A stretch of DNA of 64,000 nucleotides from Armillaria gallica (Eukaryota > Basidiomycota > Agaricomycetes > Agaricales > Physalacriaceae): contig JBANDB010000006.1 of NCBI GenBank assembly GCA_037576215.1, positions 5,642,001 through 5,706,000 of the forward strand. Reading direction: 5' to 3'. Positions within the stretch are counted from its first letter, which is position 1. Each line of letters opens with the position of its first letter. This document shows positions 1 through 12,936 of this stretch, piece by piece. The notes under the pieces were generated by a model. It was not told the origin of the DNA. It saw only the letters and a program-made list of their open reading frames with translations, and searched no databases. The position numbers were made by a program, and so were the translations under genes.

Positions 1-1454
1 AAGGAGATACTAGGTGATGTCAGTATGCATGGATAGCATGGCTAACCAATGTTGTGCAGCTAAGAGACTAGGATCTAGGCCTAAACCAGAGCTCTGAATA
101 AGCATCAAGCAATGGCATGATTATGGCAACATACATGGCACCCAGGAAAGGAAGTTCCACAAGCTAAGAGTTACTATTTAAGATTGTATTAATTAGTAGA
201 GTGCATCATATATAAATACTGTAGAGTAATAATAGTGCACAAGTTTTGAACCCTCCTTGTTGAAGTGCGAAAGCCCTCAGCTTAGCACTCTAGCTTTGGA
301 ATTAGTTTGTAGCTTCAAGTGAGAGAATAGACCTTTGATTGATAACATTTGAGTGACTTGAGTAGTGCACAAGGGGTAGAAAGCTAGCATAGGACTTGTG
401 TACTGTTTGAGTGATTGGTTGACTTGCACTCTAACCTGAGAATAAGAGATTTGTGTCATTGTGGACATGCTCTTGAGTTTTAAGGTTTTCTTGTGATGCA
501 CAGTGCTACTGGATCACATAGGTTCAAACTCTGTGGGTCTACAATTGGTTTTGGAAGCTTGAGCATGTGGGTTCAAATCCTGTGGCTTGAGTGGATGTGT
601 TTTGAAGGGTTTCTGCTTAGAGCACAAGCTTTAAGTCATGTTTAGGATGTGTTTAAGTTCTTTGTAGTCATCTGTGTGTGTCACACAAGACTTATTGAGG
701 GTTTTGTAGGTGTGTGGCAATGAGTTGTGTATTGTAGTACACTTTGCCTTGAGGCCTAGCAACATCTGTCGCCCCTCTTGTTATTAAAAGCCTTTGGACT
801 TAGAGAGATCTGGATACCCTACAAATGCTATCATTATATGTGTGTATTGTATATTCTGAGAGTTTAGTTGTATTGCTTCAATCTGCTTCTATTGCATAAT
901 ATCCTTCCAAGAACTTTGAAGGTTTGTGTGTGTAATGTTGGGTGTGAGTGTGATCAGCATTTTTGACACTATTGCATTTCTAGCCTGTGCACACAGAGTC
1001 TCTTCAAAGGCATGGGAAGCAATTAACATTTTTCGTGGTGTAGAAACAGAAAGACAGATTCAAAAAACAGTTCAGAACCAGTCAGAGTGTTTAAGTCACA
1101 ACCAGGTGCAAAATATCAGTATTAAAACTGCATCAGGCAGCCAGCACAAGTTCAGAACCTGCATCAGGCAATTATTCTATATCAGTTTAAGTTTGTGTTC
1201 AGTAACATGTTAAACTTAAAGTGAGAAACCACAATATATTCTTTATACAAATCTTATTCATTACACCCAAAACTTGTAAACTACAATACAAAGCATTGTA
1301 ACCTAGTATAACATATCTTGCTTTGAACTACAATTACTGAGTGTTTTGTGTAGTGTGTTATGTGTAGCACTTTACATCTATATAGGCACTCAGCACCTTT
1401 CACTAGGCTCATCAATACTTTCTGTCTGATCATAACAAAGTCATCACAGTTCAT
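1..1454. other. AT-rich segment without recognisable gene
   Basis: No open frame here has a recognisable domain or a plausible exon series. The longest frames (277-501 minus, 926-1213 plus) are low-complexity. Short direct repeats occur around 1070-1170, where a phrase containing 'ttcagaacc' recurs. I saw no similarity to the sequence left of 47341, so the left border of the segmental duplication lies close to 1455. Confidence 0.5.
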
Positions 1455-1706
1455 AAGTTTCTCCAGCCTGCAACAAGTCTGATAATTAAGGTATCCTACA
1501 ATCAGAGAAAAGAGATATATTCCTTAAATTATTTAAATACTTATATACTATATTGTCAATTATTACTAAAGTTATTCAAGGCTATTGAGATGAAATTTAC
1601 TTTATAAACTTAAGCAAAGAGTCAAAGTAACTAATTATGACTCACCACATTAAGTTACATCATATGTCAATATATAAATATCTGTATAGCTTTTTCAGCT
1701 TCAGAG

Positions 1707-4432
1707 TTACTTCCGAATAACAGTCTGTCTATGCAAAATATTCTCTAAGCTTTGCAAACACTGTGCTGCTCCATGAGTGTCATAAATGTCTTCAAACATC
1801 TGCATTGCTTTTTCCAGCTTGACAGTAGCTTCTGAGTATTGATATATCATTTGCAAAATATCTCCCAAGCTTTGCAAACACTGTGCTACTCCAAGAGAGT
1901 TGTTAATATTTTCAAACATCTGCATTGCGTTCTCCAGCTTGACAGTGGCTTCTGAGTATTGATATATCATTTGCAAAATATCTCCCAAGCTTTGCAAACA
2001 CTGTGCTGCTCCAAGAGAGTTGTCAATGTCTTCAAACATCTGTATTGCTTTCTCCAGCTTGATAGTGGCCTCTGAGTATTGATCTGTTATTTGCAAAATA
2101 TTTCCCAAGCTTTTCAAACACTGTGCTATTCCAAAGGAGTTATTAATGTCTTCAAAAGTCTGTATAGCTATATATACATCTTTCTGTGCTAAGTTGTGCT
2201 GATTAATTAATATATATCTTTTGCTTGATAAAAGTAATGCAGATGCATATAAATTTTGCATATTTTTCTGTTTTGTTTGAGATATTAATTTTCTCAATAG
2301 CCCATCTGAATCCCAGATTAAATACTGAAGATAACAAAAATAATAAATTGTTGTCAAATGTTTTTCACTAATGTTATTATCTAAAAGCCTATATAATATC
2401 CATTCAATATTTTTAGAATGTAAAACACCAAATTTTGTTTTATCTCCTAAACTTGCATAATCAAGACTATTATTGTTTATTTCATCCACATAGAAAAGGC
2501 AAATTTGCTATTTTACACCTGTATCTGGTTTCAGAAAATGTTTTTTAAGATATTTCTGAATAGGTGATAGTATTTTCACCCCTCCTTTGTTATCTTTATA
2601 TATAATTCCAGATTGTAATAATGTTAATATGATTGAAGTTTGTTCAGAAACTCTTGGTAGCATTTTGTGTATTACATTGTTCCATGTTGGAATACCATTA
2701 GGCAAATGGCATATTACACTTAGCAGCTTCAATATGTTTGGATCTGATGAAAGTATTGATGATTGAAGAGTTATTTTAATTGAAATATCAACACTTGATA
2801 ATTGATCAGCTTGAGCTCCAGGTTTTTTTAACAATGAAGTTTTCTCTATATGCCAGCTTCTAAGAAGTTCCTCTGGAGTAAGATTTTTTACTTGGCAGGC
2901 CATCCATCTAACTCCTTTACTAGTGTTTTAGCTGCTTTTTCATCAATAGCATATCTTGAGATAGTACTAAAGAGGTCCAATGATGTAGATTCATCTAATG
3001 ATAATAGACCATTATCTGGTAGTTTTAACCAATCAACAACATCAAATGGAGTATTAGTTCCTCTCATTGTAATCACCAAAATAATCTGTTTCATAGAGTT
3101 CAACCGCCTCAAAATTCTTTGAATACTATGTTGATTTTTGCTATTATCCCAAAGAGTCTCAAAGTTATCAAAAACCAGAATTGTCTGTTTGAATATAGTA
3201 TATAGCTGTTTCACTAGATCACTAGTTGATTCTAGCTGCATCAGCTTTATAACAGTCTGCAACAGAATTTCCATAGTGAACTCAATACTGCAGACTTCAT
3301 CACAAGGAATGAAGTATGTATGAGTCTCATATTTAGCCAGTACAGCAGCATCATTTAATATCCTCAAGGCTAGAGATGTTTTGCCCATGCCTCCAAATCC
3401 CATAATGATAATGGAATGAGGAGAGTCAGCAAGAAGATTGTCTATGCCCTCTTGGACTAGATCATCTCTACCTATGAATACAGATGGAGATGGTGGTGGA
3501 ATAGCAGAAAGCATAATGCTACTAATCAGTGAACTATCATGAGAACTATTATACTTTAGAGAATATGCAGAGACATACTTGACAGGTTGAATCCTAGAAG
3601 GACTCATCTATGAGAATATTAGCATATAATGATGTAGCATTGATAAGAATATTTACCAGATGATCATGGATGACAGTAACCTTTGCATCAACCTCTTTAA
3701 CCTGCCCAATCACAGAGAAAACAGCAGTTGCCTTGAGAAAGATTAATATGTCTCTCATGGATTAGCAGTGAAAACATACAACAAACTTGTCTCGAGCCTC
3801 CTTAACGTACACCTTGTGCTTATTGATACGATCCAGAATAGCCTTGCTCTGGAATGGTCTCTTTATCTTTTCCCGGAACCCAGTGTTCCCATAGATCTTG
3901 TTCAAATCAGCCTTCAAAACCTCGAGGTGACTGATGATGGCAGAAATCAGTCCTCGTACTCTTAACAAGACCAGAGGGAGAGACGGACCTGACAAATTCG
4001 TCGCCAATTTGCTGTAGACGCATCAGCGGGCGAGTTGAAGCGTCCATAGGGGATCTGCCATCCTGAAGTAACTTGATCTCATCGGAGACAGAGCGGAGCA
4101 TCTCGTCGAGGTACTTGATAGTGTCCTTGACCTCATCACGAGCTTTCTTATTAGCCTGAATGGCATGAGCCTTTTGGTATGCAATATTGTTGTAAAGTAG
4201 CATAGATTCGCACCTGCGCCAGATCCAGGATCGGGAGAGCAATATTTGCAATTGCCTTTGCGATGCCCGTACGATCCAGTTCGCCTGCACCGGCAAGCAC
4301 CTTGAAAGTGAGACTGGCAGTCGAAATCCAATCCGTGTCATCAGGAGCCAGATTCGGAGGCGCAAGGATCGCAGATCGACCCGGCGCCGCCGTACTTGGA
4401 GACTGAGTAAGAGGTTGAGATGATGCTTGCAT
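1707..4432 (-). pseudogene. NLR-A: broken NB-ARC/TPR STAND receptor gene
   Basis: This is the paralogue of the intact gene at 51144-55178, with the same five-exon plan: exons 4432-4214, 4155-3989, 3930-3780, 3731-3657 and from 3607 down, and four short introns of 58, 58, 48 and 49 nt. The first four exons and the start of exon 5 are open. Exon 5 holds the P-loop GFGGMGKTS, Walker B ILVFDNFETLWD and the ITMRGT motif. Two lesions kill it. A 22-nt deletion near 2900 removes the residues after DGWP (the GLPL-like motif) and shifts the frame. A TAG at 2508-2510 replaces the serine codon AGT of the partner copy. Only three full TPR units follow (1767-2126). A truncated protein ending just after the ATPase core could still be made; whether it is expressed is unknown. 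Confidence 0.85.
1767..2126 (-). repeat. TPR-coding tandem repeat, 3 units of 120 bp
   Basis: Three full 40-codon units start (minus strand) at 2126, 2006 and 1886 with codons for AQCL(K/Q)SLG. A partial fourth unit runs 1766-1707. The units match those of the NLR-B array (51186-52865) but are more diverged from one another, and there are 3 rather than 14. Confidence 0.9.
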
Positions 4433-5184
4433 TGTTATTACTACGCTGTACGGCCGATGGTGAGTGTACAAGTGGAAGACGCAAGGCTGTGATATGAATC
4501 TGACGGGGGCGAGGCAAGTTTCCCCACGCCCCATCACTTGACCACTTTCGTTCACCATTTGAATGAAACCGACATTTGTGTCGCGTCCTGCCCCATTCTT
4601 CCTCCGGCGAAGAAACCACTTCTGAATTTGTAGACCAAAATCGACAAGATTTTGCGGGAATCCGAGGCGATGGCGAGGGCGGTTGGACGTGGGTCTATGC
4701 TGGGCGAATCAGAACTGCATAGGGATTGTGCGTCCTTTCTTGATTTCCCTTCTTTGCGTTCTCATTATGCGACAGAATCGCTACTGCAATGATGACGGCT
4801 ACCTTGTTCTTCCAACGGCGACAAGCAATACCTGCCGACGACCATGCGGGGTCCTTGGCGACGGCGAAGGATTCAGAAGGTTATCAGTAACGGAGATGGA
4901 TGGCGCCTCTTTTCCTCCTGTCGAACGCCCTGTGCTCTCACTCTAGCCATCAGCCTCGCCCAGTCCCATTGTCCTCGGTCACCTAGTTCCTGCATCATGA
5001 CGACTATCAATCCAGCTCACATCGTCAGTCTCGGAGAAAACAATCGGCAGAGCCTCGCCGGCCTGGACAATCGACATTTAGGACCAACTTTTCTTCTTCG
5101 ACAACAAACCATGCACCTGTTTTAGATGCCGTGTATCGTTAGATGACTGAGACGACTGCTGTGATCTGTTTCTCCGCATTGCGG

Positions 5185-5450
5185 TGTTGTAAGCTTTCTA
5201 TTCTTTCCTCGTCGATTTCTTACTGAAAACCCAAAGACCTATTCCTGTTCACATCCAGACCGCGGCCCTACAAGGACGAACTCTGTCCTGCACCAATCCA
5301 TGCCGTCGTCAGCCGCTAGACTCATTGGCTCCGATTATCGACGTCGGAGATGCTCCCGGTGCTCGAATGGCACGGTGCCAGCGGGACGCCCTGTATTGAG
5401 CTCGCATCTTCACCTCCTACGAGATGCTAGGCGCGTACAACCCCCGAATG
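5185..5450 (+). repeat. Intergenic module repeat, unit 1
   Basis: This block (tail of 'gtgttgtaagctttctattc', then a Cys/Pro-rich-looking stretch ending near gagctcgcatcttcacctcc) recurs in diverged form at about 7250-7545 and 11462-11715. It recurs again in the duplicated copy at about 55935-56200, 58310-58605 and 60770-61015. Identity is moderate, with scattered indels, so the internal repeats predate the large duplication. Confidence 0.6.
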
Positions 5451-7249
5451 GACGCCGTCGTCGTTATCGCTAGGGCGCGTGCTCTTCCCACCGTAGTCGT
5501 TGGGGTGTGAAGGATCCCAGGCGTTTCTCAAACTGGCCGGAGGAATGGAAAGGGCCACGGGCTGCGGTTCGGCGGATAGGAAATCCGAGGTTGGTTCTAC
5601 GTGGTTCAATCGACAGGCAGTCACCCGTTCTTTCGATGGCGTACCGTCGTCGCGAGGTACCTGCTTCGTATGGTTGGGGGAGACGATTCTCTCATCAAGG
5701 CTGCGAGCCGGAGTTGTTCTCCTCTTCTCCCTATACAGAGAAGTCAACGCTTCATGTGCAACTGGAATAGTGCTCGGTGAATGCGGAGGCAGCGTCAATC
5801 GTTAAGAAGGCATCGAGCAACATTGGTGAAGACTTCGTCTTATCTTGCTGACAGGATATCCACCGTACGTAGCATTTCTTGATTGATTGACTACAACTAA
5901 TGTTTCGTTCCGATAGGCATTTACAGTGTCTTCTTAAACGAACTAACGATAAGGATTGCCTTTATTCTAAACCAAGTCCTCCGAGACGAGCATTGATAGT
6001 CGTGAGCGAAAGCACCATGCCATTTACAAAGAGCGCAAAGCTCTGAAAATACGATGTCTACATGCGTATCAGTGCCCGTTATGATCCCTTCGCGCACCCG
6101 CACTCTGTGTTCGCCACTACAGAGTGGGCATGGATTAATTTCGCGGCGAAGAAACCAAAGCTTACCGCACTTGGGACTGTTTTCGTCCTGTACACCATTT
6201 GCGACAGCTTTATGACATGATGACCCACTGGCTCCCCAATTACGCTCGCGCTTCCTCCCTCCATCCCCACCGCGCCAGCCCAGCCTGATGTTGATACGTG
6301 CCATCCCAATCCAGCACAGTATCGTGTCCCACCGGACGAAACATGGTTTTTTGACGGACTGTTAGCAGTGAGAGAAGACTGGCGCGGTGAAGAGTGTTTT
6401 GTGTAATAGGGAATGGGTATGGTTCGGCTCGATGGAACAGCAGACGGGGGTGAAAAGGGTGCAGACGTCAAGATAACGCCGATGGGTGTGTTGTTCCTAC
6501 TCAATGGTGCGGATCAGTGCATGCTAGAGTAACGCACCTTCCACAAACCATCAGATTCTCATCGGATTGCTAGTTTGAGGACTCGTGTCATTGCTTGGCG
6601 TTGATTCAACGTGTATCCCTAGCTAGGCAACGAGAAATAAAAATAAGAATCAATATTTTACCTCATAGGACGTAAAGCGGAAGAACACCTTGTACATTCT
6701 CACGCTCTGGTTCTTTTTCTCTTCGACGACCTTCATGCAATACATTTGGATGCATACGCGTCCTATCCTGGGCGATTATCTGTTGGGAGCAACTGCGTAG
6801 GAATCGTGCGACCTTCTTTCTTGATTTCCCTTCTTTGTGTTCTCATTACGCGACAGAATCGCTACTGCAACGATGACGGCCACTCTGTTCTTCCAACGGC
6901 GACAGGCAATACATACCGGCGACCATGCTGAGCCCTCGATGACAGTGAAGGATCGAGAAGGTCATCAGTGGCAGGGGATGGATGGCGCCTCTTTTGCTCT
7001 CGTCGAACGCCCTGTGCTCTCTCTCACTCTACCCATCGGTCAGTTTCCTGCATCAACGACTATCAAGATAGGCTCGTTCACCCAAGCCACATCGTTAGCC
7101 TAAGCGAAAGGTGCTCCGCTGAAGGGAATGGGTGTAACGGCATGGGCAATTGACATTACGGCCAACCTTTCTTCCTCGACAACACCCAATACACCTATTT
7201 TGGATGCCGTGCAACGATAGATGACTGAGAAGACCGGGGCGATCTCCCT

Positions 7250-7545
7250 TTCCGCGTTGTCGTGTCGTAAGCTTTCTCTTCTTACCTCGTCGATATCTTA
7301 CTGAGAACTCAAAAAGGCCTGTTCACGTCCACCTGCGTTTACAAATCCGGACCGCAGCCCTGCAAAGACTCCCAGCTGTCGAACCCTGCCTCCCACAAAT
7401 TTATAGCATCGTCAGCTCCCCGGCTCAAAGTATCGATTTCGGAGATGCATCGATGCTCCTGGAGCTTGTATGGCGCAGCAGCGACGTCGTGTATCGAGCT
7501 CCCATCCTTACCTCCTTCGTGATACGATGTACAAACTTGCAAATA
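7250..7545 (+). repeat. Intergenic module repeat, unit 2
   Basis: This is the second copy of the block at 5185-5450. It is followed by a phrase resembling 'ggatatggcgcagaggtgaag' near 7620, which recurs at about 10740 and 11775. That shows the repeated unit is longer than the best-conserved block. Confidence 0.55.
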
Positions 7546-8316
7546 CTTGCGACGATCGCGCTAGCCTATCCTCGCATCCCCACCATTTCGAAGAGATACC
7601 GTCCATTTGTCTCCCGTCAAGGATATGGCGCAGAGGTGAAGAGGATGATTTTTTTCGCTGAAGAAATACACAGTGCGTATCCTTATCGTTTCGACTGTCG
7701 TGTCTGGATCTGATGTGTCGTTCTGCCAGGTCCGGCTATAATTGTGTCGAAGGGACGGATAGCGCCTTAGCTTCCCACATATATGGACCATTCCTGCTAT
7801 TTCACACCACCATATCTTCAACCTACGAACTTCGAGGAGCGGTTTTATAGTAAAGGACCTGACTCTATTCACCTGCCACACTTTTCTAATATCCTCTGAT
7901 CACGCATCTCTCCGGATACACGGACGCCGTCATCTTGGCTGCGAGAGCATGTGCTCTGACATTGCTGACTGCATCGAAGTCAAAGGTCGTGGCTTCGATG
8001 TCCTATGTGGTCATAAGAAGGGAAAGGTTTATGACTCGGGCTAGGAAATACGAGGCTCAGTCGAGAGTCAATCGCCCCTCCTTTCATGGTATCCCGTTGT
8101 CGCGAGGTGCATACTTGGTGCCGATAGGGAGATGGTCCTCTCGTCAGTTTGCTGCATAAGCTACGAGGGTGAATCCCAAGCTCCCGGGCCATCATCGCCT
8201 GCGAGCCGGGGTTGTATTCCTCTTCTCCTTATACGAAGCCATCAAGACTCTACGTGCAGTTGGTATAGAGCTTGGTGGATGCCGGGACAACGTCTTTCGT
8301 TGAGAGGTCCCGTTGT

Positions 8317-10105
8317 AGACCTACCGGATCTTCATGTGATGCAGACGTAAAATTTACGGTTCGGAGTCGGCTCCCTACCACTATCAACGGGTCGATAGGT
8401 ATGTAAACCTTCGTCAGTTCGGACGGAGGGATACTTCCAACGAACCGCTTTGCGTCGCCTACGTTTCGAAAGCAACGATCAGCATGGGTGAAGACGTCTT
8501 TGTCTTAGCTTGCTGGAAGGATGCCCGCCGTACGTACCCTATTTGCTTGAATTCTTGGCTCGATCTCGCACTTCGTTCCAATAGGTGTTTTCTGTCTCTA
8601 CGAAGGAAATACGAGCAAAGCTCGCCTTTATTCTAATCCAAACCCTCTTCCAAAGACATCGATGATAGATCTAGTCGTGAGGAAAGCACGGCTCCGAATA
8701 CATTGTCTACACGCTTTCCTACGCCCGTTGTCATTCCCTCATGCACCAATGCTTTATCCCCCCAGACCATGTTTGCTGCGAAGCCTTTTGATGAGCGTGG
8801 ATTATAATTTCGTGGCAAGGGAAACCGAGCCTGGCACCGCTTTCCCCCTTGTCCGACATCGTGATCCACTTATTCACGACTACGCTCGTGCTTCCCTGCT
8901 CCATTCCATCATTGATCTTCGCCACGGCAGTCCACCACGGAATTGTGCCTTGCTCGCCATCGTTCATGGGGAGTCGGCAGTGGAAGTGGTACGAGAATGG
9001 AACTAGAAGACGGCGGGTTCTTGAGTGACTGTCGGCGATACTTGCGGTCGAAGACTGGCGCTGCCCCAGGATAAACGTGTTCTGTGTAAAGAGCGGAAGG
9101 GTATAACCTTGCTCGAGGGAGGAGAAGAGGGAGGTGAAGAAGGTGCAGACGCCGAGAAGAACACTGATGGATGTGTTGTGCGTTTTCAGTGCATACTAGC
9201 GTAAATATACCTTTTTTCACAAACCATCAGACTAAGTTGAAGATTATCATCGGATTAGTTCGAGAGTGCCCGTTTTCTGACGCCGGTTCAGCATGCTCGA
9301 GCGTAGATTGCATTCCATGGTTACTGTGAAAGATGATAACGAAGAAATAAAAGCAAGATAAATATTTTTACGTCAGAACGGAGACATTTTGTGCATTCCC
9401 ACGCTACGCTTCTTTCTCTTCGACGACCTTCATGCGATATCAACTCCATTCTTGAACTTTCTGAACCTTCACCGGCATTCGATACGATGAAGGTGTCTAA
9501 GGACCTCGAGCTATTCTCCTTGTTTCAGCAAGAATAATCGTTCTATTTTGATTATGTTCGCGCAATACACGACTCGAGCTATAGCACATTTCTCGAATCG
9601 TGTTGCCGATGACCTTGACGCTACCATGGTGCTACCACGATCTCTACATGATTATTCGCGTGTGCTCCACTTCCTCGCGCCATGACACCGTGTCCACGAA
9701 CACGTTGGGGACGTTGCCATGCTCAGCGACTGTGCTGAATCTTCGATGTTTCCGAAATCGAGTTTGATTGGTACACATCCAGCACCGGACATATCCATTG
9801 TTGGTACTCCACCAAGGCCCTGACCTGCTTCGTCTGCACTTCAGTGCCAAACAACATCGTTTGCAGACTCGCCATTGGCAGCTCCTTCACCCATGCGCTT
9901 CCCTCCGTCTTCACCTCTTCCAGATGTCCCAGTCCACGATAATCGACACCTTTCTACGTTTGCTTTGTATTGCGCAAACTGAGGGGGAGTACGAGGCCGT
10001 GTTCGACTTTGTCCAGGGCGTGTATGCGAGTGAGGGAGCAGAGACGATTATCAGCGTGTGGGGCGAGCCAGAAATGTTCATGCGAGGCACGTGGAAGGTG
10101 CTTGC
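8317..10105. other. 1.8-kb segment absent from duplication copy B
   Basis: Copy A reads ...gtcccgttgt and then continues with unique sequence to about 10105, where gcagatggg begins. Copy B joins gtcccgttgt directly to gcagatggg at about 59376. No terminal repeats or target-site duplication are visible, so a deletion in B is more likely than an insertion in A. The segment includes the right half of module 2. Confidence 0.7.
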
Positions 10106-10290
10106 AGATGGGAAATGGGATGGCGTCTAGTCACTGGAGGTTGAAGAAGACGGGAAAAAATGATGAACGAGCTCGTCTACCGTGTACGTCTTGGTCGTCT
10201 ACCCTCGTTCCAAGCTGACGTTTGTCTCCAGGTCGACGTGCACTATTTTACCGACGCCGCGTCCGCCTCCTCGAAATGATACCGGCTTAG
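9768..10290 (+). pseudogene. Possible gene relic (unknown family)
   Basis: A 120-codon frame (9768-10130) ends in an acidic/aromatic stretch. A frame-shifted continuation (MMNELVY...) leads into a possible 5' splice site near 10184 and an acceptor CAG near 10232, then a short exon-like stretch (VDVHYFTDAASA). In-frame stops and the frameshift make it non-functional as read, and copy B keeps only its 3' end. I do not recognise the family and could be reading chance frames. Confidence 0.2.
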
Positions 10291-11461
10291 TTGGAAAAGC
10301 CCAGCCAAAGGAGAAAGATAAATTAGCATGGAAATTTGAGAGATGATACAATGTGGCTTCCTTTCTTGATAAGACAGATACATGTAGGCCTTCCCTTTTT
10401 ATCTTGTCGATGTCTTTCATTTCATGCCGTTCTCCTTCAGGCGTCAAGCGCCCGTGCCACATATCCAAGGGCATCGTCGGCGGTCGCCAGTCTCGAGTAC
10501 TGATACTCAGCTCACAAGCCCACATGAATGACGGAGGCCGATGGAGCTCATGCCGGCAGAGGTCACAGGGATCATAAAGCCATGCATTGAGCTCGCTACT
10601 CGCTCCGTTTCCTCTTGCGTGATGCAATGCCTGTACGAGTCTGCAAAATCTTGGACGTAGATGCCACGATCGCAACGAACACCTCATCGCTCACACGGCC
10701 GTCGTTCTCAGGTGGATGTCGTCGATTTATCCGGCCAAGGATACGCCGCGGAGATGAAGATGCTGTCATTGCTGTGAAGAGACGTGGTGGCCACCTCGTT
10801 GTTTTAGCTTCGTATCTAGTCGACGATCGATCGCTCGGAGGGACGAATAGCATCTTAGTGCCCTCCTCAGTTCTGGCCACATCCATCTCCCGTCAATTTA
10901 GCACGCCACCATCCTCGGAGACCTGGTATCTTCAACCTGCGACAAGACATGACTTCATTGGCTCCCCTCTCCCTTCTTATCACATACCCCTTCGAATGTA
11001 CGGACATCGCTACTAGAGTATGTCCTAGCTAGGTCACCATCACCGAGATACAAGAAAGTTGAGGCCAGACACATACGAGGTGTCGTACTGGTGCTGTCTA
11101 CTGCTATCGCCTCTCTCTCCCGTTGATACCATGCGCGGTATACACTTCGCTGCAATATGTATGCTCAGTATGGATAGTGAGCAATAGGGGAAGCAGACTT
11201 CTCATCATCTTCCGACTTAGGCGCTCAGATCTGTGTTCGGCTCCGACGACTACCTCCGAGTGCGAGAAGCGACACCGATAGGACCGTAGTCGTTCCTCTG
11301 AAAACTGCTTCTACATTCAGATAGTTGTACGGGGAACTTCTACAAGGAGACGGGTGATACGATCCTTGCAAGCTGGGGTCGTCACTCGAAGTCAGCATGT
11401 CGACGACCGACCGTTCAGAGCTCATCGTCTGCCTCTGTTTCTTCTATCATCGCCGGGTCGA

Positions 11462-11715
11462 TACACCGTGTTGTAAGCCTTCTCCTCTTATCTCGTACTG
11501 AGAACCCCAAGACCTATTCCCGTTCACCTGCTTATACAAATCCAGACCCCAACCCTACAAGGATGACAGATCCATAGCATTGTCAGCCTCTCGGCTTGCT
11601 GTAGACGCTGCCGGAGCCTGAATGGCACAGTGTCAGCGGGGCACCATGTATCGAACTTCGTGTCTTTCCCTCCTAAGGCACGTCCAGACCCGCAAACGCT
11701 TGTAACGATCACATC
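11462..11715 (+). repeat. Intergenic module repeat, unit 3
   Basis: This is the third copy of the block at 5185-5450. It runs from 'gtgttgtaagccttctcctc' to the cytosine-rich stretch ending near cgtccagacccgcaaac. The partner copy at 60770-61015 is close to identical, unlike the other internal units, which fits one recent large duplication of an older internal array. Confidence 0.55.
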
Positions 11716-12315
11716 ACCCATCATCGCATCCCCACCGTTTTGAAGACAAGAAGTCTATCTGTCCGGCGAGGGATACGCTGCAGAGGTGAAGACGACGCTT
11801 TCTGTTTGCTGATGATACCCCCGGACGGAATTTGTGGTGTTGGGTGTAGCGAGGGAGGATATACGGGGTGTAACAGTCGTTCGGTAGAATTCGAGGTAAT
11901 GGTAGTTAGCGGTGGACATTAGCGAGCACATTGCTGAAGGAGCTCCGATATATCTTCGTTATCTTGTCTTACTTTCTTCTCGGGGCCACAAGAGATTTTA
12001 CCTTCGTAGATTCTATCACAATTTGACAAAAGTACTACTCGTTTATTGCTCATAGGAATTTGACTTAATATCCATGTTGAAGTCAAATTTAAAGAAAGTA
12101 TTACGGAATTCCCGTTTTGATTATTCTGTGTATGTGGACTCGTTCCCGTCCGTCCGTGTGATATCCTTCTCCTCGTACCCTCCTCACTAAACGAGTGCGT
12201 CATCAACCACCTTGCACACCACCGCACACGTCTCTTCAGCAGGATAACCATCTTGCATCCCTCCCAACCCAACTCGGCGAGGTAGTTCTTCCCGCTCCTC
12301 CTGTATAACGGCGGG

Positions 12316-12936
12316 TTGGTCAAGTCTTCACGAATCCAAGCAGAATGTGGGTTTCGAGACAAGGACGGGAGGAGCTTTATGATGAAGAACGACCTCATCA
12401 ACGAGCTCCTATTGAAAACGACGCATAATAAACAATGGGCAGCGCACCCTGGCTTGCCAAGCATCGTCGCGTCACTGCCGAACTTAGCCTCCATAAACAT
12501 ACGCGCGTTCCCTGGAGGATCCCTTTGCGAGTACCCCAGTGCGCACCGTTTTTACAGCACACAGTCGATTTTTGCTCCTGGATTACGTGCACTTCGACAG
12601 GGTCCCGGGGCTCTTGAATATTTTGTCGACGTTTCGGGGACTGAAGAAGTCGGCGATGGGTACCGCTGTATCCGGTGGTGCTTCTGGGTCAGACAACGGA
12701 GATGCTGGAGATCGGAAGTGAATTTGGAGGGAAGCGCAAGCGTGGTTAAAGTGCTGATGGCGGCTCTGTGGGTGATGTTGTTTATTGGAAGGTTACAGAA
12801 GTTGAGGGTGAAAAGACGCTACAGGGCGCAGATGGAGCTCGTCCCGGCGCTGGTGGAGGAACAGATGGTCGACGACTGTGTATTACCGGTGGATCATAGT
12901 AAGCGCTTCACATCTTCTGTTCTGAATACACTTTGA
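12316..12936 (+). pseudogene. Possible decayed LRR-type gene fragment
   Basis: This is a 206-codon frame. Its middle (LPSIVASLPNLASINI) and a neighbouring frame (LLDYVHFDRVPGLLNILSTF) look like spacing typical of leucine-rich repeats in fungal F-box proteins. Copy B (about 61620-62060) breaks the frame with a TAA at 61832-61834. Changes between copies are mostly amino-acid changing, so I see no sign of selection for a protein. Chance is a real alternative. Confidence 0.2.

Larger units (their letters stand above)
4560..12300. other. Decayed, internally repetitive intergenic region (copy A)
   Basis: No gene with a credible start, introns and conserved frame could be assembled on either strand. 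All open frames are short, and most are broken differently in the partner copy (55300-61600). The DNA is built from related modules: 4680-6740 and about 6740-9440 share blocks in the same order, and parts recur again near 10700-10950 and 11460-11830. The region is clearly richer in G+C than the NLR genes beside it. It may be the remains of a tandem gene or repeat array. Confidence 0.5.

Noticed and set aside
518..590. Two B-box-like motifs (GGTTCAAACTC and GGTTCAAATCC) suggesting a tRNA or SINE
   Set aside because: No A box at proper spacing and no pairing of T-arm or acceptor stems around either motif.
2508..2510. The TAG of NLR-A as another deamination stop
   Set aside because: The intact copy has AGT here, so more than one transition is needed. 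It does not fit the C-to-T pattern and was left out of that count.
7561..7881. Frame pairs open in both duplication copies in the intergenic modules (7561-7881 and 58626-58940, minus)
   Set aside because: Differences include frame-disrupting indels and amino-acid changes. There is no splice support and no domain, so it was not called as a gene.
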